Positions 27,341 through 37,288 of a stretch of DNA of 64,000 nt are shown piece by piece. The notes below the pieces were generated by a model. The model made no database searches and had not been told where the DNA came from. It saw nothing but the letters and a program-made list of their open reading frames with translations. Position numbers and translations under genes: made by a program. Every line of letters starts with the position of its first letter. Positions within the stretch are counted from its first letter, which is position 1. This stretch comes from Streptomyces luteolus (GTDB lineage Bacteria; Actinomycetota; Actinomycetes; Streptomycetales; Streptomycetaceae). The stretch lies in the NCBI RefSeq assembly GCF_029968015.1, contig NZ_JASCIS010000012.1, positions 62,001-126,000 of the forward strand. Direction: 5' to 3'.

Positions 27341-28627
27341 GTGGCCGTGACGGACGAACCCGACCCCGCGGCCACCCACCGAGTCAGCGACACTCGCACC
27401 ACCGTCGAGGCCGTCTTCCGCATCGAGTCCCCTCGCGTCATCGCCGCAGTCACCCGTGTCGTACGGGACGTCGGCCTCGCCGAGGAGCTCGCGCAGGACG
27501 CCCTGGTGGCCGCCCTCGAACAGTGGCCGGGGCAGGGCGTGCCCGACAACCCGGGCGCCTGGCTGCTCACCGTCGCCCGCCGCCGCGCCGTCGACCTGGT
27601 GCGCCGCAAGGAGCGGTACGCGCACAAGCTCGCCGAGATGGGCCGTGACCTTCAGGCCGTGCCTCCCGTCGAGGAACCGGCCGACCCGGACGACATCGAC
27701 GACGACCTGCTGCGGCTCGTCTTCATCTCCTGCCACCCGGTGCTCTCCGCCGAGGCCCGGATCGCGCTCACCCTGAAACTCCTCGGCGGCCTGAGCACTC
27801 CGGAGATCGCCCGCGCCTTCCTCGCGCCGGAGGCGACGCTCGCCCAGCGCATCGTCCGCGCCAAACGCACCCTCGCCAAGAAGGGCGCCGCCTTCGAGGT
27901 GCCGTACGGCCCGGACCGCGAGGCCCGGCTCGGCTCCGTGCTCGAAGTCATCTACCTGATCTTCAACGAGGGGTACGCGGCCACCGCGGGCGACGACCTG
28001 CTGCGCCCCGCCCTCTGCGAGGACGCACTCCGGCTCGCCCGCGTGCTGCAGGGCCTGATGCCCGACGAGGCCGAAGTGCACGGTCTGGCCGCCCTGCTGG
28101 AGTTCCAGCAGTCCCGCGCCACGGCCCGCACCGGGCCCGACGGCGAGCCGGTGCTCCTCGCCGATCAGAACCGCACCCGCTGGAACCGGCTCCTGATCCG
28201 CCGCGGCTTCGCCGCCCTCACCCGCGCCCACGCCTGCGGCGGCGCCCCCGGCCCGTACACCCTCCAGGCGGCCATCGCGGGCTGTCACGCGGAGGCGCTC
28301 ACGTACGAGGAGACCGACTGGCACCAGATCGTCGCCTTCTACGACCTCCTCGCCGCCCGCACCGGCTCCCCGGTCGTCGAGCTGAACCGCGCGGTCGCCG
28401 TCTCCATGGCCCACGGCCCGGAGCGCGCCCTCGAACTGGTCGACGCCCTCACCGCCGCGTCCGGCCTGCGCGGCTACCACCTGCTGCCGAGCGTCCGCGG
28501 CGACCTGCTCGCCCGCCTCGGCCGTACGGACGAGGCGCGGGCCGAGTTCGAACGGGCGGCGTCCCTGGCCAGGAACGTCCGGGAGCGGGAGCTGCTGCTC
28601 AAGAAGGCGGCACGGCAGGGGGATTGA
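27341..28627 (+). CDS. ECF RNA polymerase sigma factor, ECF42 type with C-terminal extension
   Basis: A 428-residue protein. Sigma2 (VEAVFRIESPRVIAAVTRVV; DNPGAWLLTVARRRAVDLVR) and sigma4 (LTLKLLGGLSTPEIARAFLA; AQRIVRAKRTLAKK) fill residues 20-190. A long C-terminal part of over 200 residues (LGSVLEVIYLIFNEGYAATA; AELNRAVAVSMAHG-like; LPSVRGDLLARLGRTDEARA) has TPR-like helices and replaces an anti-sigma partner. This matches the ECF42 group, which has no anti-sigma. GTG 27341 is used; GTG 27347 is possible. Confidence 0.92.
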   Translation: MAVTDEPDPAATHRVSDTRTTVEAVFRIESPRVIAAVTRVVRDVGLAEELAQDALVAALEQWPGQGVPDNPGAWLLTVARRRAVDLVRRKERYAHKLAEMGRDLQAVPPVEEPADPDDIDDDLLRLVFISCHPVLSAEARIALTLKLLGGLSTPEIARAFLAPEATLAQRIVRAKRTLAKKGAAFEVPYGPDREARLGSVLEVIYLIFNEGYAATAGDDLLRPALCEDALRLARVLQGLMPDEAEVHGLAALLEFQQSRATARTGPDGEPVLLADQNRTRWNRLLIRRGFAALTRAHACGGAPGPYTLQAAIAGCHAEALTYEETDWHQIVAFYDLLAARTGSPVVELNRAVAVSMAHGPERALELVDALTAASGLRGYHLLPSVRGDLLARLGRTDEARAEFERAASLARNVRERELLLKKAARQGD

Positions 28628-28643
28628 ACGGCAGGCGAGTTGC

Positions 28644-29846
28644 TCAGGTGCCGCCCAGGGGCCTGCCGACCAGCATCGTCGGCGCGTCCGCGACCCTGGT
28701 CAGGAAGACCGTCGCCGCGTTCGGGCCCGACAGCTTCATCTTGCGGCGCAGCTCCTCCGGTTCGACGGCCGAGCCGCGCTTCTTCACGGTCAGCACGCCG
28801 ACCCGCCGCTCTCGCAGCAGCGCCCGCAACTTCTTGACGTTGAACGGGAGTTGATCGGTGATCTCGTACGCGGTGGCGAAGCGGCCGGTGTGCTCGGTGT
28901 CGCTCGTGACGTACGCGATCATCGGGTCGATCAGGCCGCCGTCCACCTCCCGGGCCACCTCGGCGACCAGATGGGCGCGGATGACGGCGCCGTCCGGCTC
29001 GTAGAGGTAGCGGCCGACGGGGCGCGGCTCCGGGTCCGGCAGCATCGCCTCCGGTTCCGCGCGCAGGGTCGCGGGGCCGGGCAGCAGCGTCGCCGCCATC
29101 GCGCCGGGCGCGATGCCCGCGCCGAACCACAGCACGGCCTCCTTCACGTCCCCGCGCTCGGAGATCCACTCCGCCTCGGCATCCTCGGGCACGGCCTCGT
29201 GCGGCACCCCGGGCGCGATCTTCAGCGCGGCGTGCGGCGCCTTGCGGGCCGCCTCGACCGCCCAGGACAGCGGCGGCGAGTAGGCCTCGGGGTCGAAAAC
29301 GCGGCCGCGTCCGCCGCGCCGCGCCGGGTCCACGAACACCGCGTCGTACGCCGACGTGTCCACCTCCGCGACATCCGCGCACCGCACCTCGATCAGCCCG
29401 TCGAGGCCGAGCGCCGCCGCGTTGGCCCGGGCCACCGCGCAGGTCAGCGGGGAGCGGTCGACAGCCAGGACCGAGATGCCCGCGCGGGCCAGGGCGATCG
29501 CGTCGCCGCCGATCCCGCAGCACAGGTCGGCCAGGGCGCGCACGCCGAGCGCCCTGAACCGCTCCGCCCGGTACGCGGCGACGCCGGTACGGGTCGCCTG
29601 CTCGACGCCGTCCGGCGTGAAGTACATCCGTGCCGCGTCCTCTGCCCCGAACTTGGCGACCGCCCGCTGCCGCAGGCGTGCCTGGCCGAGCGCCGCCGAC
29701 ACAAGCCAGGCGGGGTGGTCGCGGCGCAGCCGGGTGGCGAGGGCCAGCTCCTGCGCGGGGTCGTGGTCGCGCAGCGCGTCGAGCAGGGTCTGGCCCTCGT
29801 CGGTGAGCAGGGCTGCGAAGGCGGCGAGCGGGTCGAGGTCGTTCAC
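28644..29846 (-). CDS. class I SAM-dependent methyltransferase, THUMP-like/trimethylguanosine-synthase-like
   Basis: A 400-residue protein starting MNDLDPLAAFAALLTDEGQT. The SAM-binding motif is ADLCCGIGGDAIALARAG; the acidic loop is VLAVDRSPLTC; the catalytic-region motif is VFVDPARRGGRGRVF. The C-terminal third (TAYEITDQLPFNVKKLRALL, RRVGVLTVKKRG) resembles the THUMP-like domain of bacterial proteins with an unknown RNA target. GTG 29846 is chosen over ATG 29940 for compactness. It diverges from the deacetylase gene. Confidence 0.82.
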   Translation of the reverse strand: MNDLDPLAAFAALLTDEGQTLLDALRDHDPAQELALATRLRRDHPAWLVSAALGQARLRQRAVAKFGAEDAARMYFTPDGVEQATRTGVAAYRAERFRALGVRALADLCCGIGGDAIALARAGISVLAVDRSPLTCAVARANAAALGLDGLIEVRCADVAEVDTSAYDAVFVDPARRGGRGRVFDPEAYSPPLSWAVEAARKAPHAALKIAPGVPHEAVPEDAEAEWISERGDVKEAVLWFGAGIAPGAMAATLLPGPATLRAEPEAMLPDPEPRPVGRYLYEPDGAVIRAHLVAEVAREVDGGLIDPMIAYVTSDTEHTGRFATAYEITDQLPFNVKKLRALLRERRVGVLTVKKRGSAVEPEELRRKMKLSGPNAATVFLTRVADAPTMLVGRPLGGT

Positions 29847-29937
29847 CCGGCCATTGTCGGCCAAGCGGTGGATCGTGCGGTTCCGGGCGGCGGTGTCGGC
29901 GGAGCGGGGCCGACCCGCGCTGACAGGATCCGACGCC

Positions 29938-30924
29938 ATGCAACTAGTACGACAAAAGGAAGAATTCATCAGGAACCGGTCACTGCACATGCGAGCCGGC
30001 CTGGCCGTCCTCACTGCCGCCGCCCTGGCCTCGGGCTGTGCAAGCGGAGCGCGGGAACCCGTCAAGCCGGCCCCGGGCCAGCAGGCGAAGGCCGCCGAGC
30101 AGCGGGCCGCCGCGCACGCCGCCCGGGTGGCAGCGGTCAAGAAGTGGAAGGTGGCCAAGATGCCGCTGACGCCGCCGAAGCCGCCGGCGAAGAAGCCGAG
30201 GATCACCACCCGCAAGGGCTTCGAGGTGTCCGGCCAGGAGCACCTGCCGCCCGTCTACACGACCGTCCCCACCAAGGACAAGGTCGTCTTCCTGACCATC
30301 GACGACGGCGCCGAGAAGGACCCCGAGTTCCTCCGCATGATGAGCGAGCTCAAGATCCCGTACACCGCGTTCCTCAGCGACTACGTGATCAACGACGACT
30401 ACGGCTACTTCAAGAAGATGCAGGACCGCGGCGTCGTCCTGAACAACCACACCCTCAACCACAAGTACCTGCCCGGCCTCACGTACGAGCAGCAGAAGCG
30501 TGAGATCTGCGGCATGCAGGACGTCATCGAGAAGCGGTTCGGCAAGCGCCCCGAGCTCTTCCGTCCGCCCTTCGGCAACTACAACCGCGACACCCTCAGG
30601 GCCGCCAAGTCCTGCGGCATCAAGTCCGTTCCGCTGTGGAACGCCGAGGCCTTCGTCGACCGCATGGACTGGCGCGAGTGGGACCGCGACCTGCACCCCG
30701 GCGACATCATCCTCACCCACTTCCGCGGCAAGGAGGACTGGAAGGGCACCATGACCGACATGATCCGCCGCCTGCTGAAGACGGTGACGGACAAGGGGTA
30801 CGCCATCGCGCGCCTGGAGGACTACCTGCCCGCGCGGGCCGAGCCCGCGCAGACCGAGCCCGCGCAGACCGAGCCTGCCAAGACCGGCCCGGCGCAGACC
30901 GGCCCCGCGCAGGCCCGCCGGTGA
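29938..30924 (+). CDS. polysaccharide deacetylase lipoprotein 1 (NodB domain)
   Basis: A 328-residue protein with a lipoprotein signal (AVLTAAALASGC) and an Ala/Lys/Pro linker. The NodB domain has motif 1 TIDDGAEKD (catalytic Asp, metal Asp; Ile where Phe is usual), motif 2 NNHTLNH, motif 3 RPPFGNYN, and GDIILTHF. The tail holds five QTEPA/KTGPA-type repeats. It probably deacetylates GlcNAc-containing cell-surface glycan. ATG 29938 or 29989 could be the start. Its stop overlaps the next gene's GTG (GTGA). Confidence 0.88.
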   Translation: MQLVRQKEEFIRNRSLHMRAGLAVLTAAALASGCASGAREPVKPAPGQQAKAAEQRAAAHAARVAAVKKWKVAKMPLTPPKPPAKKPRITTRKGFEVSGQEHLPPVYTTVPTKDKVVFLTIDDGAEKDPEFLRMMSELKIPYTAFLSDYVINDDYGYFKKMQDRGVVLNNHTLNHKYLPGLTYEQQKREICGMQDVIEKRFGKRPELFRPPFGNYNRDTLRAAKSCGIKSVPLWNAEAFVDRMDWREWDRDLHPGDIILTHFRGKEDWKGTMTDMIRRLLKTVTDKGYAIARLEDYLPARAEPAQTEPAQTEPAKTGPAQTGPAQARR

Positions 30925-31739
30925 GGCCCGCGCACCGGCTGCTCGCCGGGGTGCTGGCAGCCGGTGCGCTGACGCTCTCCGGCTGCGCCGAGTCCGTCGA
31001 CCCGATCGAGCGGCTCGGCCGGAAGGCGGCGCAGCAGGTCGAGGAGCGCCGGGTCAGCACGGCCACGGCACGCCGCTGGGGCCTCGACCGCCCGCTCGCC
31101 CCGCCGCCGAAGCCCCCGCCCCGGCGCACGTACGAAGGGGCGGGGCCGGGGCTGCCCCCGGTCGTCGACCGCGTACGCACCCAGGACAAGGTCGTCTTCC
31201 TGACGTTCGACGACGGGGCCGAACGCGATCCCCGATTCGTGCGCATGGTCCGGGAGTTGAAGCTGCCGGTCAGCATGTTCCTCACGGACCGCGTGCTCGG
31301 TCCTGGCTACGCCCACTTCGGCGAGCTGCGCTCCGTCGGCGCGACCGTCCAGAACCACACGCTCGACCACCCCTACCTGCCCGGGCTCTCCTACGCGGGC
31401 CAGCGCTGGGAGATCTGCGGCCAGCAGGACAAGCTCAAGGAGCGCTTCGGCCTCGCGCCCCGGCTCTTCCGGCCGCCGTACGGCGAGTACAACGACGACA
31501 CGCTGCGCGCCGCCGCCGACTGCGGGATCTCCGCGGTGGTCCTGTGGCGCGCGTCCATGCAGATCGACGACCTGCGGTACGCGGACGACGGCAAGCTCAG
31601 ACCCGGCGACATCATCCTCGCCCACTTCCGCGGCCCGGCCGAGCTGGGCGGCGCGTCCCTGACCGAGATGACGGCCCGCATGCTCCGCGAGATCCAGGCC
31701 CAGGGCTACACGGTGGCCCGCCTGGAGGACTACCTGTGA
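30921..31739 (+). CDS. polysaccharide deacetylase lipoprotein 2 (NodB domain)
   Basis: A 272-residue paralogue of the preceding gene. Signal and lipobox: LLAGVLAAGALTLSGC. NodB motifs: TFDDGAERD, QNHTLDH, RPPYGEYN, and GDIILAHF. Translationally coupled to copy 1. The two share the order of motifs and a conserved region around the catalytic sites but differ in linkers, so they are an old tandem duplication. It converges on the SEDS gene with a one-base gap. Confidence 0.9.
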   Translation: MRPAHRLLAGVLAAGALTLSGCAESVDPIERLGRKAAQQVEERRVSTATARRWGLDRPLAPPPKPPPRRTYEGAGPGLPPVVDRVRTQDKVVFLTFDDGAERDPRFVRMVRELKLPVSMFLTDRVLGPGYAHFGELRSVGATVQNHTLDHPYLPGLSYAGQRWEICGQQDKLKERFGLAPRLFRPPYGEYNDDTLRAAADCGISAVVLWRASMQIDDLRYADDGKLRPGDIILAHFRGPAELGGASLTEMTARMLREIQAQGYTVARLEDYL

Positions 31740-31740
31740 C

Positions 31741-33216
31741 TCAACCGGCCCACTGGGCAGGGGAGCCGGCCGCCTCGCGGTGCCGTCCCGCGCTGTCGCT
31801 GATCCGCAGCAGCAGCGCGACGAGCACCCAGTTCGCGACCAGCGAGGACCCGCCCTTGGCGAGGAACGGCAGCGCCTTCCCGGTCAGCGGGATCAGGCCG
31901 AGCACCCCGCCCGCGACCACGAACACCTGCAGCATCAGCGCGGCCGAGAGCCCCACCGCGAGCAGCTTCCCGAACGGATCCCGCGCGAGCACGGCCGTCC
32001 TCAGGCCGCGCTGTACGAGCAGGGCGTAGAGCAGCAGCACGGCCATCACCCCGGTCAGGCCCAACTCCTCGCCGACGGTGGTCAGGATGAAGTCGCTGCG
32101 GCCCGCGAACCCGATCAGCTCCGGGTGCCCGAGGCCGAGCCCCGTCCCGGTGAGCCCGCCGGTGCCGAAGCCGAAGAGGGCCTGCGCCAACTGGTCGGAG
32201 GCGCCCGCCGCCCGGCCCTCCGGGGTGAGCGCGGCGAACGGGTCCAGCCATGCCTCCACCCGCCCGTGCACATGCGGTTCGAGGGAACCGACGACGAACG
32301 CGCCGACGGCCGCGAGCAGCACACCGCACAGGACCCACGAGGTCCGCTGCGTCGCCGCGTACAGCATCACCACGAAGAGCCCGAAGAAGATCAGCGAGGT
32401 GCCCAGGTCCCGCTCGAAGACCAGGACGAGCAGGCTGATCACCCAGACCGTGAGAATCGGCCCGAGCTGCCGCCCCGGCGGCAGCCGCACGCCGAGCAGC
32501 CGGCGGCCGGTCAGGGCGAGGGCGTCGCGGTTCAGGGTCAGATAGCCCGCGAAGAACACCGCGATCATGATCTTCACGAACTCGCCCGGCTGGAACGACA
32601 TCCCGCCCAGATAGATCCACCGCTTCGCGCCGTACGTGTCTCCGGGGAAGAACGCCGGCGCCATCAGCAGCACGAGCGCGACGGCCATCGTCAGATACAC
32701 GTACCGCCGCAGCCGCCGGTGGTCGCGCAGCACCGCGAGCACCCCGGCACAGCACGCCATCCCGAGCACCGACCACAGCAACTGCCCCTCCGCGGTGGCC
32801 TCGGAGTTGCGGTACTTCTCCGCGTACGAGATGTCCAGACGGTGCAGCAGGACGAGCCCGAGCCCGGTGAGCAGCGTCGCGAGCGGCAGGATCAGCGGAT
32901 CCGCGTACGGCGCGAAGCGGCGCACCGTGAGGTGTCCGACCCCGGCGAGCAGCACCAGGCTCGCCGTCAACTGGGCGATTCCGGTGGGGAGTCGGCCCGT
33001 CATCGCGAGGCCGACGCAGGCGTGCCCGAAGACCGCGATCGCGACCGTGAACAGCAGGAGCAGGGCCTCGGTGCGCCTGCGCGCAAGTGCGGCGGGCGCG
33101 GGTCGGCGGAAAGCGGCCTGTCCGGACTGTTCGCCTATTGGTCCCTTTTTCGTCACGCGCACGAAGACGGGAAGGGTTCCGAGGCGGTTCCGCTCGGTGG
33201 GGGAGGGGCGTGGCAT
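31741..33216 (-). CDS. FtsW/RodA/SpoVE (SEDS) family glycosyltransferase
   Basis: A 491-residue polytopic protein. The SEDS hallmarks are present: FFPGDTYGAKRWIYLGGMSF with QPGEF, FERDLGTSLIFFGLF, the GTGLGLGHPELIGFAGRSDFI loop with the key Asp, VGEELGLTGV and PFLAKGGSSLVAN. SEDS proteins polymerise lipid II glycan strands with a partner class B PBP; no PBP gene is adjacent. It lies outside any dcw cluster, so it may be a sporulation- or condition-specific SEDS paralogue. The exact start is uncertain (ATG 33216, or a later GTG). Confidence 0.9.
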   Translation of the reverse strand: MPRPSPTERNRLGTLPVFVRVTKKGPIGEQSGQAAFRRPAPAALARRRTEALLLLFTVAIAVFGHACVGLAMTGRLPTGIAQLTASLVLLAGVGHLTVRRFAPYADPLILPLATLLTGLGLVLLHRLDISYAEKYRNSEATAEGQLLWSVLGMACCAGVLAVLRDHRRLRRYVYLTMAVALVLLMAPAFFPGDTYGAKRWIYLGGMSFQPGEFVKIMIAVFFAGYLTLNRDALALTGRRLLGVRLPPGRQLGPILTVWVISLLVLVFERDLGTSLIFFGLFVVMLYAATQRTSWVLCGVLLAAVGAFVVGSLEPHVHGRVEAWLDPFAALTPEGRAAGASDQLAQALFGFGTGGLTGTGLGLGHPELIGFAGRSDFILTTVGEELGLTGVMAVLLLYALLVQRGLRTAVLARDPFGKLLAVGLSAALMLQVFVVAGGVLGLIPLTGKALPFLAKGGSSLVANWVLVALLLRISDSAGRHREAAGSPAQWAG

Positions 33217-33247
33217 GCGGCCGTCGGAGGGTGGGACGGGGCCGTGA

Positions 33248-33274
33248 TTGGCACTCCGCTTGACCGAGTGCTAA
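33248..33274 (+). promoter_or_regulatory. CIRCE element 1 (HrcA operator)
   Basis: TTGGCACTC, 9 bases, GAGTGCTAA: the CIRCE inverted repeat with one base off the TTAGCACTC consensus. A promoter-like TTGACC (33260-33265) sits inside it, with TAGTGT 18 bases further (33284-33289). Confidence 0.93.
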
Positions 33275-33289
33275 TCGCGGTCATAGTGT
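33260..33289 (+). promoter_or_regulatory. predicted groES promoter
   Basis: TTGACC, 18-base spacer, TAGTGT, between and overlapping the two CIRCE elements. This fits a vegetative promoter occluded by HrcA. Confidence 0.55.
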
Positions 33290-33294
33290 CGCCT

Positions 33295-33321
33295 CTGGCA
33301 CTCCCCGTTGGAGAGTGCCAA
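33295..33321 (+). promoter_or_regulatory. CIRCE element 2 (HrcA operator)
   Basis: CTGGCACTC, 9 bases, GAGTGCCAA. Together with element 1 (20 bases apart) it forms a double HrcA site in front of groES; GTG start is 100 bases downstream. Confidence 0.9.
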
Positions 33322-33420
33322 CACAGCGACGGGCAGGTCCGGCACCCGCGACGACGGATCCACCTGGTCGCCACCTCAGACAGTTAACCCCGTGAGATCT
33401 CCGAAGGGGGAGGTCGGATC

Positions 33421-33729
33421 GTGACGACCGCCAGCTCCAAGGTTGCCATCAAGCCGCTCGAGGACCGCATTGTGGTCCAGCCGCTCGACGCCGAGCAGAC
33501 CACGGCCTCTGGCCTGGTCATCCCGGACACCGCGAAGGAGAAGCCCCAGGAGGGCGTCGTCCTCGCCGTCGGTCCGGGCCGCTTCGAGAACGGCGAGCGC
33601 CTGCCGCTCGACGTGAAGTCCGGCGACATCGTGCTGTACAGCAAGTACGGCGGCACCGAGGTGAAGTACAACGGCGAGGAGTACCTCGTCCTCTCGGCTC
33701 GCGACGTGCTCGCGATCGTCGAGAAGTAA
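33421..33729 (+). CDS. groES: co-chaperonin GroES
   Basis: A 102-residue protein ([20 protein letters not shown]; the mobile loop [39 protein letters not shown]). It caps GroEL. GTG start with GGGGGAGG upstream. Two CIRCE operators and a promoter lie upstream, so heat-shock control by HrcA is expected. A hairpin with a T-run separates it from groEL. Confidence 0.97.
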   Translation: MTTASSKVAIKPLEDRIVVQPLDAEQTTASGLVIPDTAKEKPQEGVVLAVGPGRFENGERLPLDVKSGDIVLYSKYGGTEVKYNGEEYLVLSARDVLAIVEK

Positions 33730-33747
33730 TTCACCGGTATTGCTTTT

Positions 33748-33809
33748 GAACTGCGCCCTTGGCCCCCGCGACCGATAAGTAGCCGGGCGCCGGGGGCGCA
33801 GTTCGTTTT
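33748..33809 (+). terminator. intercistronic hairpin with T-tract between groES and groEL
   Basis: GAACTGCGCCC (33748-33758) pairs with GGGCGCAGTTC (33794-33804), followed by GTTTTT. The interior can also pair (GGCCCCCG with CGGGCGCC-like). It looks like a partial Rho-independent terminator that would give more groES than groEL mRNA, or an RNA-processing site. Confidence 0.65.
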
Positions 33810-33865
33810 TACAGCGATGGCGGCTGCTGCCCGACGGCGGCCGAGGATCGCAACGAGAGGACTGA

Positions 33866-35503
<1,638 letters not shown>

Positions 35504-35525
35504 CGCTCCGCTGGGTTGAGCTGTT

Positions 35526-35565
35526 CCTGAGGCCCGACGCCCCTCGTGGGTTGTCGGGCCTCAGG
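35526..35565 (+). terminator. groEL terminator
   Basis: A perfect 13-bp stem (CCTGAGGCCCGAC with GTCGGGCCTCAGG) and a 14-base loop, 22 bases after groEL. No T-run. Confidence 0.6.
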
Positions 35566-35617
35566 CCTGTGTGGGGACGCGTCTGCCCTGTGCGGTTCGA
35601 GGCCGGGCGCGGGTTTC

Positions 35618-35650
35618 GTCGTGGCTGGTCGCGCAGTTCCCCGCGCCCCT
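35618..35650 (+). repeat. dispersed repeat copy B
   Basis: Identical over 33 bases to copy A (19806-19838): begins GTCGTGGCTGGTCGCGCAGT and ends CCGCGCCCCT. It lies between groEL and the convergent SDR gene. Confidence 0.9.
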
Positions 35651-35694
35651 GAAGGGGCTGCGCCCTTCCCGGCCGCCGGGCCGCGGACCGGGAA

Positions 35695-36468
35695 CTACCT
35701 CGGGCCGTACTTCCTGCCCGTGCGGCTCGTGATCGTGCCGAGGAGATTCCTCGGAACCACCTTCACCGCACCCATCACCACCTTGTACCGAGGGTCCGGG
35801 ATCGACACGGTCTTGCCGCGCGAGAGATCCGCCAGCGCCGCCGCGACCAGCTTGTCGGCGTCCAGCCACATCCACTTCGGAATGTTGTCCGTCCCCATCC
35901 CGGCACGCTCGTGGAACTCCGTACGCACGAATCCCGGGCACAGCGCCATCAGCCGCACCCCGGATCCGGCCAGGTCCTTCGCCGCGCCCTGCGTGAACTG
36001 CACGACCCACGCCTTCGACGCCCCGTACGTACCGCGCGGCACGAACGCCGCCACCGACGCCACGTTGACCACACCGCCCCGGCCGCGGTCCCGCATCGAC
36101 TCGACGGCCGCCGATGTGAGCCGCAGGACCGCCTCGATGTGCACCTTCAGCATCGTCAACTCGTCGGCCATGGGGACCTCGAGGTAGGTCCCCTTGTTGG
36201 CGAAGCCGGCGTTGTTGATCAGCAGGTCGACCGGGTCGCGGCGGTCGCCGAGCCGCTTCTCGACGGCCGCGATGCCCTCCTCGGTGGCCAGGTCGGCGGA
36301 GAGCACCTCGGCCTCGATGCCGTGCCGGTCGTGGAGTTCGGTGGCCTGCTCCCGCAGCCGCGCGATGTCGCGTGCGACGAGCACGAGGTTGTGGCCGTCG
36401 GCGGCGAGGCGCCGGGCGAAGGCGGAGCCGATACCCGCGGTCGATCCCGTAATCAGAGCGGTAGTCAT
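35695..36468 (-). CDS. short-chain dehydrogenase/reductase
   Basis: A 257-residue classical SDR: NAD(P)-binding TTALITGSTAGIGSAFARRL, NNAG (LLINNAGFANKG), catalytic YGASK with upstream Ser (NVASVAAFVPRGTYGASK). Substrate unknown. Basic residues in the last third (GTITSRTGRKYGPR) end the protein. It stands 60 bases from the MOSC gene on the same strand, perhaps in the same transcript. Confidence 0.9.
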   Translation of the reverse strand: MTTALITGSTAGIGSAFARRLAADGHNLVLVARDIARLREQATELHDRHGIEAEVLSADLATEEGIAAVEKRLGDRRDPVDLLINNAGFANKGTYLEVPMADELTMLKVHIEAVLRLTSAAVESMRDRGRGGVVNVASVAAFVPRGTYGASKAWVVQFTQGAAKDLAGSGVRLMALCPGFVRTEFHERAGMGTDNIPKWMWLDADKLVAAALADLSRGKTVSIPDPRYKVVMGAVKVVPRNLLGTITSRTGRKYGPR

Positions 36469-36528
36469 GGGTCAAGGCTAAGGGCCCCGTTGATCCGCCC
36501 GGACGCCAACTCCCTTACGCCGCAGGCT

Positions 36529-37209
36529 CTAAGCGGAATCGGAATCCCCGTGCTTCTCCAGGTACGCCCTCGCCTTCGCCGTGGCCTCCGGGTGCAGGGC
36601 GCTCCCGGCGGCGAGCGTGCGCGGCAGCAGGGCCCGCTCGGTGGTGGCGGACCTGAACTGGAAGGCGACGGTGACCTCGTGGTCCGGCCGGTGCAGCACC
36701 TCGATCGCGTCCCCGGCCCGCACCTCGCCCGGCTCGATCACCCGCAGATACGCCCCCGGCGCCGCGCCCCGCGTGAACCGCCGCACCCAGCCCTTCTCGC
36801 CGAGATGCCCGGCGAACGTACGGCACGGGATCCGCGAGGACGTCACCTCCAGGACGACCTCCTCGCCGATCCGCCACCGCTCCCCGATCCGGGCGCCGCT
36901 CACGTCAAGGCCCGACGTCGTGAGGTTCTCGCCGAACGCGCCGTGCGCCAGCGGCCGGCCGAGCTCGCGCTCCCAGGCGTCCAGGTCCTCGCGCGTGAAG
37001 GCGTACACCGCCTGGTCGTCACCGCCGTGATGCCGCAGATCGGACACCGTGTCACCGGCGAGCCCGCTGCCCGCCCCGCCCTTCGGGCCCGGCGCCGCGA
37101 TCCGCACCGGACCCTCGACGGGCCGCTTGTCGATACCGGTCCCGCCCGAGGGGGCGTCGGTGTACTCCACGGACTTGAAGCGGCCGACGTTCACTGAAAG
37201 AAGCTCCAT
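36529..37209 (-). CDS. MOSC domain protein (YiiM-like)
   Basis: A 226-residue protein starting MELLSVNVGRFKSVEYTDAP. Conserved features are GDTVSDLRHHGGDDQAVYAF, GAFGENLTTSGLD and the Cys motif SSRIPCRTFAGHLG. YiiM-type MOSC proteins bind molybdenum cofactor sulfur and can reduce N-hydroxylated compounds. It diverges from the LysR gene with a 79-base gap, which suggests that LysR controls it. Confidence 0.88.
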   Translation of the reverse strand: MELLSVNVGRFKSVEYTDAPSGGTGIDKRPVEGPVRIAAPGPKGGAGSGLAGDTVSDLRHHGGDDQAVYAFTREDLDAWERELGRPLAHGAFGENLTTSGLDVSGARIGERWRIGEEVVLEVTSSRIPCRTFAGHLGEKGWVRRFTRGAAPGAYLRVIEPGEVRAGDAIEVLHRPDHEVTVAFQFRSATTERALLPRTLAAGSALHPEATAKARAYLEKHGDSDSA

Positions 37210-37244
37210 ACGGTCACGCTAAGCCCCAGAAGCCAAAGCGTCGA

Positions 37245-37282
37245 AGCATTAATCTCGGCTTCCCCCAAGAGTGGCTTATGCT
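37245..37282. promoter_or_regulatory. candidate LysR operator between MOSC and lysR genes
   Basis: The AT-richer interval holds AGCAT (37245-37249) and ATGCT (37278-37282), an imperfect palindrome, plus a direct repeat CGAAGCAT that runs into the lysR start. Position between two divergent genes fits a LysR-type autoregulatory site; the sequence match alone is weak. Confidence 0.35.
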
Positions 37283-37288
37283 CGAAGC

